Source: Methanospirillum stamsii (GTDB lineage: Archaea; Halobacteriota; Methanomicrobia; Methanomicrobiales; Methanospirillaceae). From it: a DNA stretch of 64,000 nucleotides. Below the pieces are notes generated by a model, which was not told where the DNA came from, ran no database searches, and saw nothing but the letters and a program-made list of their open reading frames with translations. The stretch is taken from the NCBI RefSeq assembly GCF_046244385.1, contig NZ_CP176366.1, positions 744,001 through 808,000 on the forward strand. The letters run 5' to 3'. Position 1 is the stretch's first letter. The number at the start of each line of letters is the position of its first letter. The position numbers and the translations under genes are program-made. Positions 1 to 8,629 of this stretch are shown piece after piece.

Positions 1-637
1 ACATTGCGGCCATAATGAGTGATCCCATGGAGGAACTCATCTCATTCTCCATCTCATCATTAAACGCCTGTTCTCCGGAAACCGTCACCGAAACTCCGGG
101 TGGAGGTCGTGATGTTTTAACAATTGATTTGATGATCTGCAATACCTGATTCTGACGGTCATCAGAAAGACCAGGTGTGAGGGTAATGATGCAGATCGTC
201 ATCAGATTGGAAGGCAGATTTTTTTTAATTACTTCAGGTGGAGCCGCATTGATGATTTTTTTAATATCCGCAGATGAACGTGGTAGTTCTCCTCCATTAC
301 TCCCTTTCAATAATGAGACTATTCCACTTGCCCCATCTACAAATTGCTGGTTTTGAATATGGTCAAGAAGTTCATCCATGTATTGAAGGGTATCAACCTT
401 CGTAACATCATCCGATTCGACAATGAGAATAATGGAGTTAGATCCATAGGTATCAATGTAATGAGAAAGTAAAGCACCCCGGGGAGTATTTTTATCAAGA
501 TATGCATCATTCCCCGTTTCCATAGTGATGAGAGTTGTCCCATACAATGCAACCAGAAAAACAAAAAGAGTAACAACTGCAATTTTCCAGGGGTGGGTGG
601 TTACCTGTTTTGCCAACCAGTTAAAAAAATATGCCAT
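1..637 (-). CDS. RND/MMPL-superfamily transporter, N-terminal part (cut by window edge)
   Basis: The gene starts with ATG at 637-635 on the minus strand and runs off the left edge, so only about 212 residues are visible. The protein begins MAYFFNWLAKQVTTHPWK, followed by one hydrophobic segment (roughly residues 18-38) and then a long extracytoplasmic stretch. It stays open to the edge, where a second membrane segment seems to begin (SSSMGSLIMAAM). One N-terminal helix followed by a large external loop is the layout of RND-superfamily exporters of the archaeal HAE3/MMPL type, which use ion gradients to move lipids or amphiphiles. The substrate cannot be told. The missing C-terminal part would decide the family. 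Confidence 0.7.
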   Translation of the reverse strand, partial: MAYFFNWLAKQVTTHPWKIAVVTLFVFLVALYGTTLITMETGNDAYLDKNTPRGALLSHYIDTYGSNSIILIVESDDVTKVDTLQYMDELLDHIQNQQFVDGASGIVSLLKGSNGGELPRSSADIKKIINAAPPEVIKKNLPSNLMTICIITLTPGLSDDRQNQVLQIIKSIVKTSRPPPGVSVTVSGEQAFNDEMENEMSSSMGSLIMAAM

Positions 638-841
638 AGCAGGATGCCTGTTTTTTAAATCTCATACATGTAATCAGGTAATACATCACCAGATACCATA
701 GAAAGGACCGGATAGGTTGTTTGACCGATTGATTCTCACTTCAATAAATATCAATCATAAACACAGTTATATGAATATTTCCATATGTCAGATTTTCTTT
801 TCAAAAACAGAATATAATAATATAGAGACGGATAGAAACCG

Positions 842-961
842 ATGAGCAATAATGAAATATTTCAACTCATGCAATCCATCCGTCAGATTAATCCGCCGAT
901 TCTCACATCAATTCACTGCAGGCGGGTTACAATTCTTCTTAAGATATTATACCTTAAATAA
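842..961 (+). other. short open frame in the exporter upstream region (39 codons), doubtful
   Basis: An ATG-started frame codes for 39 residues beginning MSNNEIFQLMQSIRQINPP. It lies in the 412-base gap between the divergent exporter start (637) and the next plus-strand gene. The opening resembles the first helix of MarR-type regulators, which often sit divergently next to exporters, but the frame stops before any winged-helix region. It could be a truncated regulator remnant, a real small peptide or chance. Apart from this and an AT-rich probable promoter near 1005-1017, I see nothing in the gap. Confidence 0.2.
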
Positions 962-1097
962 CTACCGGTGTTGAATGAGGACACATAGGTTTTTCACAAT
1001 TTTTTTTTTATAATTCTGCCAGATACAAACGAAAAGATAAATCCCTCATATGCGAGATATTATCTTACATTTTGTGATCTGTATGACATATCCGATA

Positions 1098-2015
1098 ATG
1101 CCAGTAGATAAGGTATCCATTACCGTCCTTGTGGATAATTTCACCGATCTTCTTCTTGTTGAAAATAACTCCCTGATTCACCGCCCGCTTCTTTCATATG
1201 GCAGGACTCTTTTTGCAGAACACGGACTATCACTTCTAATACAGGTGACATCCGCAGAAAAGGTGCATACCATACTGATGGATGCCGGTGCTTCTGAATC
1301 TGCACTAGTATCTAATGCAGAAATCCTTAAGGTAAACCTGGACGATATAGAAGAGATCGTGATCAGTCACGGACATTTTGACCACATCGGTGCATTAAAA
1401 CAGGTACTTCGTTCATCATCATGCCGTCTGCCAGTACACCTTCATCCAGCAGCTTTTAACGAGCGACGAAAAAAGCGGCCTGATGGATCATATACTGAGC
1501 TGCCCGTATTACATAAAGATGAATTAACCCACACCGGAGCAATTCTCAATCTTTCAGCCGGACCATCATTCATCTGTAATCAGCAAATACTTATTACTGG
1601 AGAGGTTGAACGAACTACTTCGTTTGAAAAGGGATCCCCGGTTCTGGAGGCAAAAGAAGGAGGGAACTTTATTGTCGATCCATTCAGGGATGATCAGTCT
1701 CTTGTTTTAAACCTTAAGCATCACGGACTTATTGTGATTTCAGGATGCGCTCATGCAGGAATTATTAACTCTGTCCGGTTCGCACAAAAAATTTCAGGGA
1801 TTGACAAAGTGCATGCAGTGATTGGAGGGTTCCACCTTTCAGGCCCTTACTTCAGAAATATCATAGAACCAACCATAACTGACATGCAAAAGATAGCACC
1901 AGACCATATCATCCCATTACATTGCACAGGATGGGAAGCGCAGACTCAGTTTGCAAAAGCAATGCCTGACCGGTTTGTGCTTAGTTCAGTAGGAACCAGG
2001 TTTGATTTCACGTAA
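1098..2015 (+). CDS. metallo-beta-lactamase-fold hydrolase, COG1237 type
   Basis: This is a soluble protein of about 305 residues of the MBL-fold superfamily. The metal-binding motif HGHFDH follows a strand ending EIVISHG, and a later CAHAGI and a C-terminal IIPLHCTG supply the other expected His ligands. The order matches the COG1237 group, which is often labelled dihydropterin/beta-ribofuranosylaminobenzene phosphate synthase-related in methanogens. The real substrate is unknown. The frame is open from an ATG at 1050, but the family core starts at ITVLVDN, so ATG 1098 was preferred. ATG 1050 remains possible because an AT-rich element at about 1006-1017 could place the transcript start just before it. 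Confidence 0.8.
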   Translation: MPVDKVSITVLVDNFTDLLLVENNSLIHRPLLSYGRTLFAEHGLSLLIQVTSAEKVHTILMDAGASESALVSNAEILKVNLDDIEEIVISHGHFDHIGALKQVLRSSSCRLPVHLHPAAFNERRKKRPDGSYTELPVLHKDELTHTGAILNLSAGPSFICNQQILITGEVERTTSFEKGSPVLEAKEGGNFIVDPFRDDQSLVLNLKHHGLIVISGCAHAGIINSVRFAQKISGIDKVHAVIGGFHLSGPYFRNIIEPTITDMQKIAPDHIIPLHCTGWEAQTQFAKAMPDRFVLSSVGTRFDFT

Positions 2016-2060
2016 ATGAGAATCATCTGAAATAAAATCCTGATTTAATCATTAAATTTT

Positions 2061-3062
2061 ATGCGGACAATCCGATGGAAAGACCATGAATTATGCTTTG
2101 AATCAATCCTTCAGGGAATGATTGCCAGTGACTCCACTATCCCTTTTGATTTTTCGTCTGCCCTTAAAAAATGCACAAAACATGACCCTCTTGCTGACCA
2201 GGAAATTCTCGGGGTTTCATCAGCTTCCATAGCATTTCTGGAATTTCTTTTTCACAAAGCAGAGGGACCATATTCTTCGGATTTTGAACAGATTGCAGCA
2301 ATAATCTGTATCTTTTTTCATAAAAATCCACATCTTCAGAACCTCATTGATCTGAATTCTGCAGATGCCCTTGCAAATATGGTTTTAAATAAGCGAGGAA
2401 GACTGAAATTTCTTATATCAGATCAATTGGAACTACAGATCATTCTAAAATGGTGGAAAAAATTTGGTCTTGCTGCTGTAAGCCCTGAATTGGTATTTGA
2501 CGCCATCATGTCAAAACCCACCATAAGGGATCGCCTGGATGCAGGTGATCCACTACTCATGATAAGGCTTTCAGATGTTTTTCCTGAACACACTGATGCC
2601 GTGAATCCGGATAAAATAAGCAGAGAATTACTGATTGAAATGGCTGGGGCAATCAGAGGACCTCCCTCTGAACGAAGATACCATCAGTTATATCAGAAAT
2701 ATGTAAAGGAAGATAAAAACATCTGGTCAGTTATCGAAGCAGAACAAAAAAGAATCCTTCCGATGCAGATGAAAAGAAACAAGTTTCTTGCATACCTGGT
2801 AAAAAAAGTTCACGGGAGTAAATGTCAAATCTGTGCCCTGACTGGAGAAGAAAGGGAAGGTCCGGTAGAAGTTCACCACATCATCCCATTATCTATGAAC
2901 GGTAAAGATTTAGCCGATAATATGTTGGTTACCTGTCTTTTTCATCATAAAGCTATCCATTCAGGAAGAATATTAGTCAGCTGCGAAAATGAACTGATTA
3001 CAATTATCGATTCAGACAAAAAATGGACAATCCCGGTTAATCGACCAAAAAAGATTGAATAA
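2061..3062 (+). CDS. HNH endonuclease domain protein with unknown N-terminal region
   Basis: The protein has 333 residues. The last ~80 carry an HNH/McrA-like nuclease motif: KCQIC, then VEVHHIIPLSMNGKDLADNM, then CLFHHKAIH. The tandem His, the Asn and the final His are the catalytic and metal-binding residues of HNH nucleases. The usual second CxxC is CxxH here (C-L-F-H), so the structural zinc site would be Cys3His or absent. The first ~240 residues are largely helical and I do not recognise them. There is no membrane segment. No partner methylase or restriction specificity gene is adjacent. It could belong to a defence or DNA-repair function, but nothing here shows which. Confidence 0.65.
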   Translation: MRTIRWKDHELCFESILQGMIASDSTIPFDFSSALKKCTKHDPLADQEILGVSSASIAFLEFLFHKAEGPYSSDFEQIAAIICIFFHKNPHLQNLIDLNSADALANMVLNKRGRLKFLISDQLELQIILKWWKKFGLAAVSPELVFDAIMSKPTIRDRLDAGDPLLMIRLSDVFPEHTDAVNPDKISRELLIEMAGAIRGPPSERRYHQLYQKYVKEDKNIWSVIEAEQKRILPMQMKRNKFLAYLVKKVHGSKCQICALTGEEREGPVEVHHIIPLSMNGKDLADNMLVTCLFHHKAIHSGRILVSCENELITIIDSDKKWTIPVNRPKKIE

Positions 3063-3162
3063 TTCCGAACTTTTTTTAGTGAGAATCATCAGACAAGTCA
3101 TCTGATTATGGTAAACAGTGATTTTTTAACTCATCACACCCATATTACCATTCTGGTGAAAC

Positions 3163-3522
3163 ATGGAAATTACCATAAACGGGTTCTGGACAACCAAAGC
3201 AGGAGATGTCGATCCACAACAGTCTATTACTACTCCGGTGAGTGATTTCAGGTTTTTTTATCAGATTCGACATGATTCAAAAAGCCGACAGAAAGTAATA
3301 ACCAAGATATTTCTTGATGAGAAAGAAATTTCCCTTGTCCATGAATGGTTGAGTAATGATGGAAAAGAAACAAATTTCTTTGAAATTGAATCCAAATATA
3401 GAAAACCCGGAACCCACTCACTGAAATTTCAGATATTTGAACCAGTTTCTGCTGCTGTTGATGCAGGACCAGGAAAGATGATTTATGAAACTGATGTGTT
3501 CAACCTTATTTATACGGAGTAA
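3163..3522 (+). CDS. hypothetical protein, 119 aa, beta-rich
   Basis: I do not recognise this protein. It starts with ATG (MEITINGFWTTKAGDVDP) about 100 bases after the HNH gene. Alternating hydrophobic and polar residues suggest a small all-beta fold. There is no signal peptide, membrane segment or Cys pair. The same-strand position after the HNH gene and before a 59-residue protein suggests a possible transcription unit, although both gaps are about 100 bases. Codon use looks like that of its neighbours, which supports a real gene. Confidence 0.6.
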   Translation: MEITINGFWTTKAGDVDPQQSITTPVSDFRFFYQIRHDSKSRQKVITKIFLDEKEISLVHEWLSNDGKETNFFEIESKYRKPGTHSLKFQIFEPVSAAVDAGPGKMIYETDVFNLIYTE

Positions 3523-3615
3523 GAGCCTGAAAATCTGCCAGCCCATTTATGATCAGTACGACATCATACCATACCAAAGAGAAGTTCCAAATAATCTGTT
3601 AATCAATCATATTCT

Positions 3616-3795
3616 ATGAAGAATGTCGAGATGATTGTTGAAGGTTCAACCCTGACCATTAAGGTTGATATTTCAAAAGATTATGGAGAATCCAAATCAG
3701 GAAAATCCATAGCAATTGCATCAACAGAAGGGAATATTTCCATTCCGGACCATGAAGAGATAAAAATTGGTCTGAATATCTACCGGAAAAAATAA
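3616..3795 (+). CDS. conserved-looking small protein, 59 aa
   Basis: ATG at 3616 opens a 59-residue frame: MKNVEMIVEGSTLTIKVDIS at the start, then KDYGESKSGKSIAIASTEGN, then a basic end IGLNIYRKK. The regular beta pattern and the GKSIAIASTEGN stretch look like a compact protein under selection. From memory, very similar ~60-residue proteins of unknown function occur in many bacteria and archaea; this was not checked. There is no signal peptide or metal motif. The next gene, a histidine kinase, starts 203 bases downstream. Confidence 0.6.
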   Translation: MKNVEMIVEGSTLTIKVDISKDYGESKSGKSIAIASTEGNISIPDHEEIKIGLNIYRKK

Positions 3796-3998
3796 TTATT
3801 TTTTCGTTATCAGGTAGATCTCTTTTATGCAAAAAATATTGTTTTTTTGTTAGTGATTTTGATTATTGCAACTTTCTAGATTACTGTAGCCCTTTATCAT
3901 TTGAATTTTGTCCGATACAATAAAGATGATTACAGAACACAATATTATATCGGGGCATTTCATATTGAAATTCAGGATAGAGCATATGATGGGGGTCC

Positions 3999-6656
3999 AT
4001 GATTCGTGTCCTGTTCATAGAAAGTAATCAGGAAATTTTTGAGGTTGACAGAACATTCTTTAATAATTTACCAGGTTATGAACCGGAATTTGAGACGGAT
4101 GGCATTAAAGCAATAGAAAGGATTATTGACGAATCATTTGATGCCATTATTACAGATTGTGAGATATCTGGTATAGATATAATCACTTTAATCACAAAAA
4201 TCCGGCAAAGAGATCCAGATATACCGATAGGTATATTCTCCGGGACGAATCAGAAGGACCTAATCATTCAGGCAATAAATGAGGGAGCCGATTTTTTCGT
4301 TTGGAAGGAAAGTAAAGAAAAAAACGGATTAGAGGAACTCTTCTTCAGGATTCGTCATGCAACAGAGAAGTATCAAAAACTGAAAACGGAAAGGCAGGAC
4401 TTAGAACGCTACAGGGAATTGACGGATGAATCACCTGACATGATCCTGCAACTTGATGTTAACCAGTGTATACATTACGCAAACAAAACGTTTGCAAAGA
4501 ACACCGGAAATGAACCCATTTCAATAATCGGCAAAAATTTCAGGGAGCTTCAGGATTCACCTGTTAATACCCGTATATGGGAAAAACAGGTTGGAAAGGT
4601 TCTGAAAACCGGAAAACCTTCCAGATTGGAGTACCAAAGAGCAGATGGAAAATGGTATGATCGTATTCTGGTTCCTGGATTTGATAAGGATAATAATATC
4701 CAGGTTTTAACAATTGCATCAAGAGAAATTACCGAAAAGAAGAAAATAGAAAAGGATAAAGAGAATTTTCTCCAGGAACTGGTGCGACAAAAAAGGTTCA
4801 CTGATGCATTGCTGGATGCAATCCCAATTCCTGTTCACTGGAAAAATAACGTTAAACAATATGCGGGTTGTAATAAGGCTTTCGTGGATCTTACCGGAAT
4901 TCCATCTAAAAAACTCATTGGAAGAACATATTTTGAAATCTGGAGTGATAAAGAAGCAGAGATATGCCATTACTATGATCAGAAACTCATAAATGACGGG
5001 TATCTCTCACCTTACCAGAGTGTGCTCATCGATACAGCAGGCAAAGCACATGAAATAATCCATTCAAAAAACCTTTTTTATGATCATCAGGGAGAGATCG
5101 CAGGAATTGTTGGTTCTTTTCAAGATATGACCGAACAGAACCAGTTATTACATGACCTGAAAAACAATGAAGAGTTATTCAGGATGATAATAACACAAAG
5201 TTCAGATATTTTTATTATTATCACCAAATCTCTCGAAATATCGTATATTAGTCCCAGAATTGAACCCACATCAGGCTTCCTTTGTGAAGAGATTCTGGGT
5301 CCCGTCAAACGGTTCTTGCACCCGGAGGATTATGACCCGGTACTAACGAAAATTATTCGACTCATAGAAAACCCAAGTTTCATCGAAGAGGCTGAATTCA
5401 GGACCAGAAAACGGGACGGAACGTTCATGAATCTGGAAGCAACTGCTATCAATTGCCTTGAAAATCCGGCAATACAGGGAATTCTGGTCACCGCGAGGGA
5501 TATTACCAGCCATAAAAAGATTGAAAAACAGTTAACCAGAATAAATACGCTATTTCAAAGTATACTTGATTATTCTCCGGTAATTTTTGCCCTGCTCAAT
5601 GATAATGGGACTGTTTTACTGACTAATGAGACTTTTGTTGAGAACAACATAATATTTGGAAGTGACAGTGTAGGAAAACCCATCTGGAACTTTCTACCAC
5701 CTCAGCTGCGGGCTGAATGTGAAAAAATTCTTGATAACATCCGAATATTAAAAAAATCAATATTTCGTGAATTTACGTTTCAACTTGAGGACAAGGAAGT
5801 ATCTCTTTCCACAATTTTTTATCCTGTTCAGGACGAAGAAGAAGAACTTATCGGATTTCTTGGAATCGATATTACAGAAAAAAGGGAACTTGTCACGAGA
5901 CTGGATAAAAGTCTTTTCCAGCAGGAATTACTGGATCATATTGTAAAAGAACGAACGGAAGAGATTACATTCCTTTTGGAACTAAAAAATAACCTTATTA
6001 CCGGAATTGCCCATGAACTCCGGACACCACTCACACCAATTATTGCTCTTATTCCAGTCCTGATAAATGATGAAGAGGATGAGAAAAACAAAAGATTACT
6101 AGAGATAGTGAGGGACAATGCGATGCAGATAACTTCCATCGTGGATAAAATTCTCCAGTTGGCACGGTCTGGATCGATGTATGAAATTGTCGACACATCC
6201 CCGATTAATGTCAATGTTTTTATTTCCAGGATCCTGGACATCTATGAACTTGCTGCTGCCAGAAAAAATATCACGATTACGAAAAAAATTCCACCATCAC
6301 TGACATTCATTACATCACCTCCCCATATTGAATCGGTGATGGACAATATCATATCAAATGCAATAAAATATTCAAACCCCTTTGGAAACATCAGGATAAC
6401 TGCTGTTGAAAACGATGACTCTATTGAAATCAGCGTCTGTGATGACGGTATCGGAATAAAAGAAGAAAATCTGATAAGAATATTCGAACCTTTTTACAAA
6501 GCAGATACATCACGCCATGACCGTTCATCACCAGGGCTTGGTCTTTCTGTTACCCGGCGGCTGGTTCAGGCTCTTGGAGGAAACATCACCATCTCAAGCA
6601 AAGGTCTTGGTATGGGGACCAGGGTTAACTGTATTTTTAAAAAGCGAGTGAGTTAA
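3999..6656 (+). CDS. multi-PAS sensor histidine kinase with N-terminal receiver
   Basis: This cytoplasmic kinase has 885 residues. The order is a receiver domain (about 1-120; probable phosphoacceptor Asp in IITDCEISG), four PAS-like modules (about 130-250, 265-385, 390-505, 515-630), a coiled linker, a HisKA dimerisation domain with GIAHELRTPLTP (phospho-His about residue 672), and an HATPase_c domain with NAIKYS (N box), DDGIGI (G1) and GLGLSV (G2). It has no membrane segment, so the signal is probably intracellular, such as redox or a small ligand. The ATG follows a GGGGGT ribosome binding site. The receiver's usual DD pair is ES (VLFIES), so its phosphorylation may be altered. No cognate output regulator is adjacent. 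Confidence 0.9.
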   Translation: MIRVLFIESNQEIFEVDRTFFNNLPGYEPEFETDGIKAIERIIDESFDAIITDCEISGIDIITLITKIRQRDPDIPIGIFSGTNQKDLIIQAINEGADFFVWKESKEKNGLEELFFRIRHATEKYQKLKTERQDLERYRELTDESPDMILQLDVNQCIHYANKTFAKNTGNEPISIIGKNFRELQDSPVNTRIWEKQVGKVLKTGKPSRLEYQRADGKWYDRILVPGFDKDNNIQVLTIASREITEKKKIEKDKENFLQELVRQKRFTDALLDAIPIPVHWKNNVKQYAGCNKAFVDLTGIPSKKLIGRTYFEIWSDKEAEICHYYDQKLINDGYLSPYQSVLIDTAGKAHEIIHSKNLFYDHQGEIAGIVGSFQDMTEQNQLLHDLKNNEELFRMIITQSSDIFIIITKSLEISYISPRIEPTSGFLCEEILGPVKRFLHPEDYDPVLTKIIRLIENPSFIEEAEFRTRKRDGTFMNLEATAINCLENPAIQGILVTARDITSHKKIEKQLTRINTLFQSILDYSPVIFALLNDNGTVLLTNETFVENNIIFGSDSVGKPIWNFLPPQLRAECEKILDNIRILKKSIFREFTFQLEDKEVSLSTIFYPVQDEEEELIGFLGIDITEKRELVTRLDKSLFQQELLDHIVKERTEEITFLLELKNNLITGIAHELRTPLTPIIALIPVLINDEEDEKNKRLLEIVRDNAMQITSIVDKILQLARSGSMYEIVDTSPINVNVFISRILDIYELAAARKNITITKKIPPSLTFITSPPHIESVMDNIISNAIKYSNPFGNIRITAVENDDSIEISVCDDGIGIKEENLIRIFEPFYKADTSRHDRSSPGLGLSVTRRLVQALGGNITISSKGLGMGTRVNCIFKKRVS

Positions 6657-6743
6657 CTAAATAATTGTACATAATCCCATAATCATTGCATCGTCAACAG
6701 TTGCACAAACAACGTTTTATTCCATGAAACATCATCTGTATAG

Positions 6744-7205
6744 GTGTCATCGCACGTTCCATCAAAACTTCCTCCCGGCCCTCTTATCTCAATCATTAAC
6801 CGGGCCAGAATAATATATTTAAATGAAAAATTAAGGCAGTATAATCTATCTGCTGGACAGTTACCTGCTTTTTTATGCCTGCTCAATCATCCGGATATAA
6901 CACAGGATTCAATGGCCAGGTATTTTCATCTCGACAAAGGAACCATTGCAAGAACTCTCAAAAAAATGGAAGATTCCGGATATATTACCCGGATTGTAGA
7001 TCCTGAAAACCGTCGGGCATTCAGAATTTCCCTGACTGAAAAAGGATACCAGATTGCGCCAGAAATTTGCGCAATTGATCAAAAATGGGAAGAAATAGTA
7101 TCGCATGGACTGACACAAGAGGAACGGACCCATTTACATTCATTTCTTCACAACGTTGCTGAAACCAGTATTTTAACCATAGAAAAGATTGAGGAAAATC
7201 TATGA
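6744..7205 (+). CDS. MarR-family transcriptional regulator
   Basis: This is a 153-residue winged-helix protein. The core region QYNLSAGQLPAFLCLLNHP then ITQDSMARYFHLDKGTIARTLKKMEDSGYITRI is a typical MarR DNA-binding domain: recognition helix around DKGTIARTLKKME, then a wing with DPENRRAFRISLTEKG. Its stop overlaps the start of the downstream MATE transporter gene by four bases (ATGA), so the two are co-transcribed and it probably controls that exporter. The best start is GTG 6744; the only nearby ATG is out of frame. MarR proteins usually repress until a small ligand binds. Confidence 0.88.
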   Translation: MSSHVPSKLPPGPLISIINRARIIYLNEKLRQYNLSAGQLPAFLCLLNHPDITQDSMARYFHLDKGTIARTLKKMEDSGYITRIVDPENRRAFRISLTEKGYQIAPEICAIDQKWEEIVSHGLTQEERTHLHSFLHNVAETSILTIEKIEENL

Positions 7206-8605
7206 AGCCCGATTACACCGGAGAAAAACAACCATCAGAACCAGTAAAACAGGAAACTGTCGGAGTATCATTGCTTCTTGGTGAGCCGGAAAAAGCAATA
7301 AGAAAACTATCCGGACCCCTCATCATCGCGATGATGCTGTACTCCACCTATAACATCGTTAATGCAATCTGGGTTGCGGGACTTGGATCAGATGCACTGG
7401 CAGCAGTAGGTTTCATATCACCTCTGTTTCTGGTTCTTATAGGTCTTGGTAATGGTCTTGGCGCCGGAACCACCTCTGCAATTGCAAGAAAAATTGGTGC
7501 TCATGACCATATTGGAGCAAATAATACTGCTGTACATGCCATCATCCTGACCGTAATAATTGCTGTGATTGCAACCATTCCACTGGTTATCTGGACAAAA
7601 GAGATAGCATTACTCTTTGGAGCAGGTGAAACTGCAACTCTTGCCACAGATTATGGGAGGATTGTATTTGCCAGCACCATTCTCCTGCTGCTTACGAGTG
7701 TGGGATCTGCAATTCTTCGGGCGGAGGGTGACACAAAACGGACGATGTATCTGATGGCTGCATCGGCAGTGATGAACATGATCCTCGATCCAATCCTGAT
7801 ATACCATGCAGGGATGGGTATAGCCGGAGCAGCCTGGGGTATGGTCATCTCACAGATCTTTGTTGCAATAGTGCTTCTTTATTGGTTTTTTGGTAAAAAA
7901 GACACATTTATTACTCTTTCCCGGAGAGTATTCAAATACCAGAGGAGGGATGTAATTGACATTCTGGGGGTTGGCATTCCGGCCAGTTTTGAATTTTTCC
8001 TGATGTCATTGCTTGCAATTATTATAAACATATTGCTTGTAAATACTGCAGGGACTGATGCTGTTGCGGTATATGCTGCAGGCTGGCGTGTAGTCATGTT
8101 TGCAATTATTCCTCTGGCGGCCATCGGAACTGCGGTAATATCCGTAGGAGGTGCAGCATTTGGAGGGAGAAGATACGAAAAACTACCCATAATTCTTCAA
8201 TATTCAGTAAAAACCGGACTCTTAATTGCGATATTTACAAGCATTATTACCTGGCTCTTTGCAATGCCCATAGCCTCAATATTTACCTATTCGGTAGAGA
8301 GTGCTCACCTTGCACCGTCAATTGCAGCATTCCTCGGAACCATGTGTTTCTTTTATCCCTTTGTCTCACCAGGTATCATGTCATCCTCCCTGTTTCAGGG
8401 AGTGGGAAAAGGAATAACCTCACTTACTCTGAATTTATGCAGAAATCTCCTTTTTATTGCGGTTTTTGCATACTATATCGGTGTTGTGCTAGATTATGGA
8501 GAACATGGGATCTGGTGGGGCATTGTTGCAGGAGATATCCTTGGAGGGACTCTGGGATATGTCTGGGCTCGTTTATATCTCTCCCGGTTACTTAAGTATC
8601 AATAA
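7202..8605 (+). CDS. MATE-family efflux transporter
   Basis: This 467-residue integral membrane protein has about 12 hydrophobic segments in two similar halves. The first helix region (KLSGPLIIAMMLYSTYNIVNAIWVAGLG) and the internal AEGDTKRTMYLMAASAVMNMILDPILIY are typical MATE/DinF-type signatures. MATE proteins export drugs or metabolites using Na+ or H+ gradients. The ATG is preceded by GAGG within the end of the MarR gene and the genes overlap by four bases, so translation is probably coupled. The soluble N-terminal tail of about 30 residues is normal for archaeal members. Substrate unknown. Confidence 0.92.
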   Translation: MKPDYTGEKQPSEPVKQETVGVSLLLGEPEKAIRKLSGPLIIAMMLYSTYNIVNAIWVAGLGSDALAAVGFISPLFLVLIGLGNGLGAGTTSAIARKIGAHDHIGANNTAVHAIILTVIIAVIATIPLVIWTKEIALLFGAGETATLATDYGRIVFASTILLLLTSVGSAILRAEGDTKRTMYLMAASAVMNMILDPILIYHAGMGIAGAAWGMVISQIFVAIVLLYWFFGKKDTFITLSRRVFKYQRRDVIDILGVGIPASFEFFLMSLLAIIINILLVNTAGTDAVAVYAAGWRVVMFAIIPLAAIGTAVISVGGAAFGGRRYEKLPIILQYSVKTGLLIAIFTSIITWLFAMPIASIFTYSVESAHLAPSIAAFLGTMCFFYPFVSPGIMSSSLFQGVGKGITSLTLNLCRNLLFIAVFAYYIGVVLDYGEHGIWWGIVAGDILGGTLGYVWARLYLSRLLKYQ

Positions 8606-8629
8606 TCCCATACTCCATTCATAACTCCC

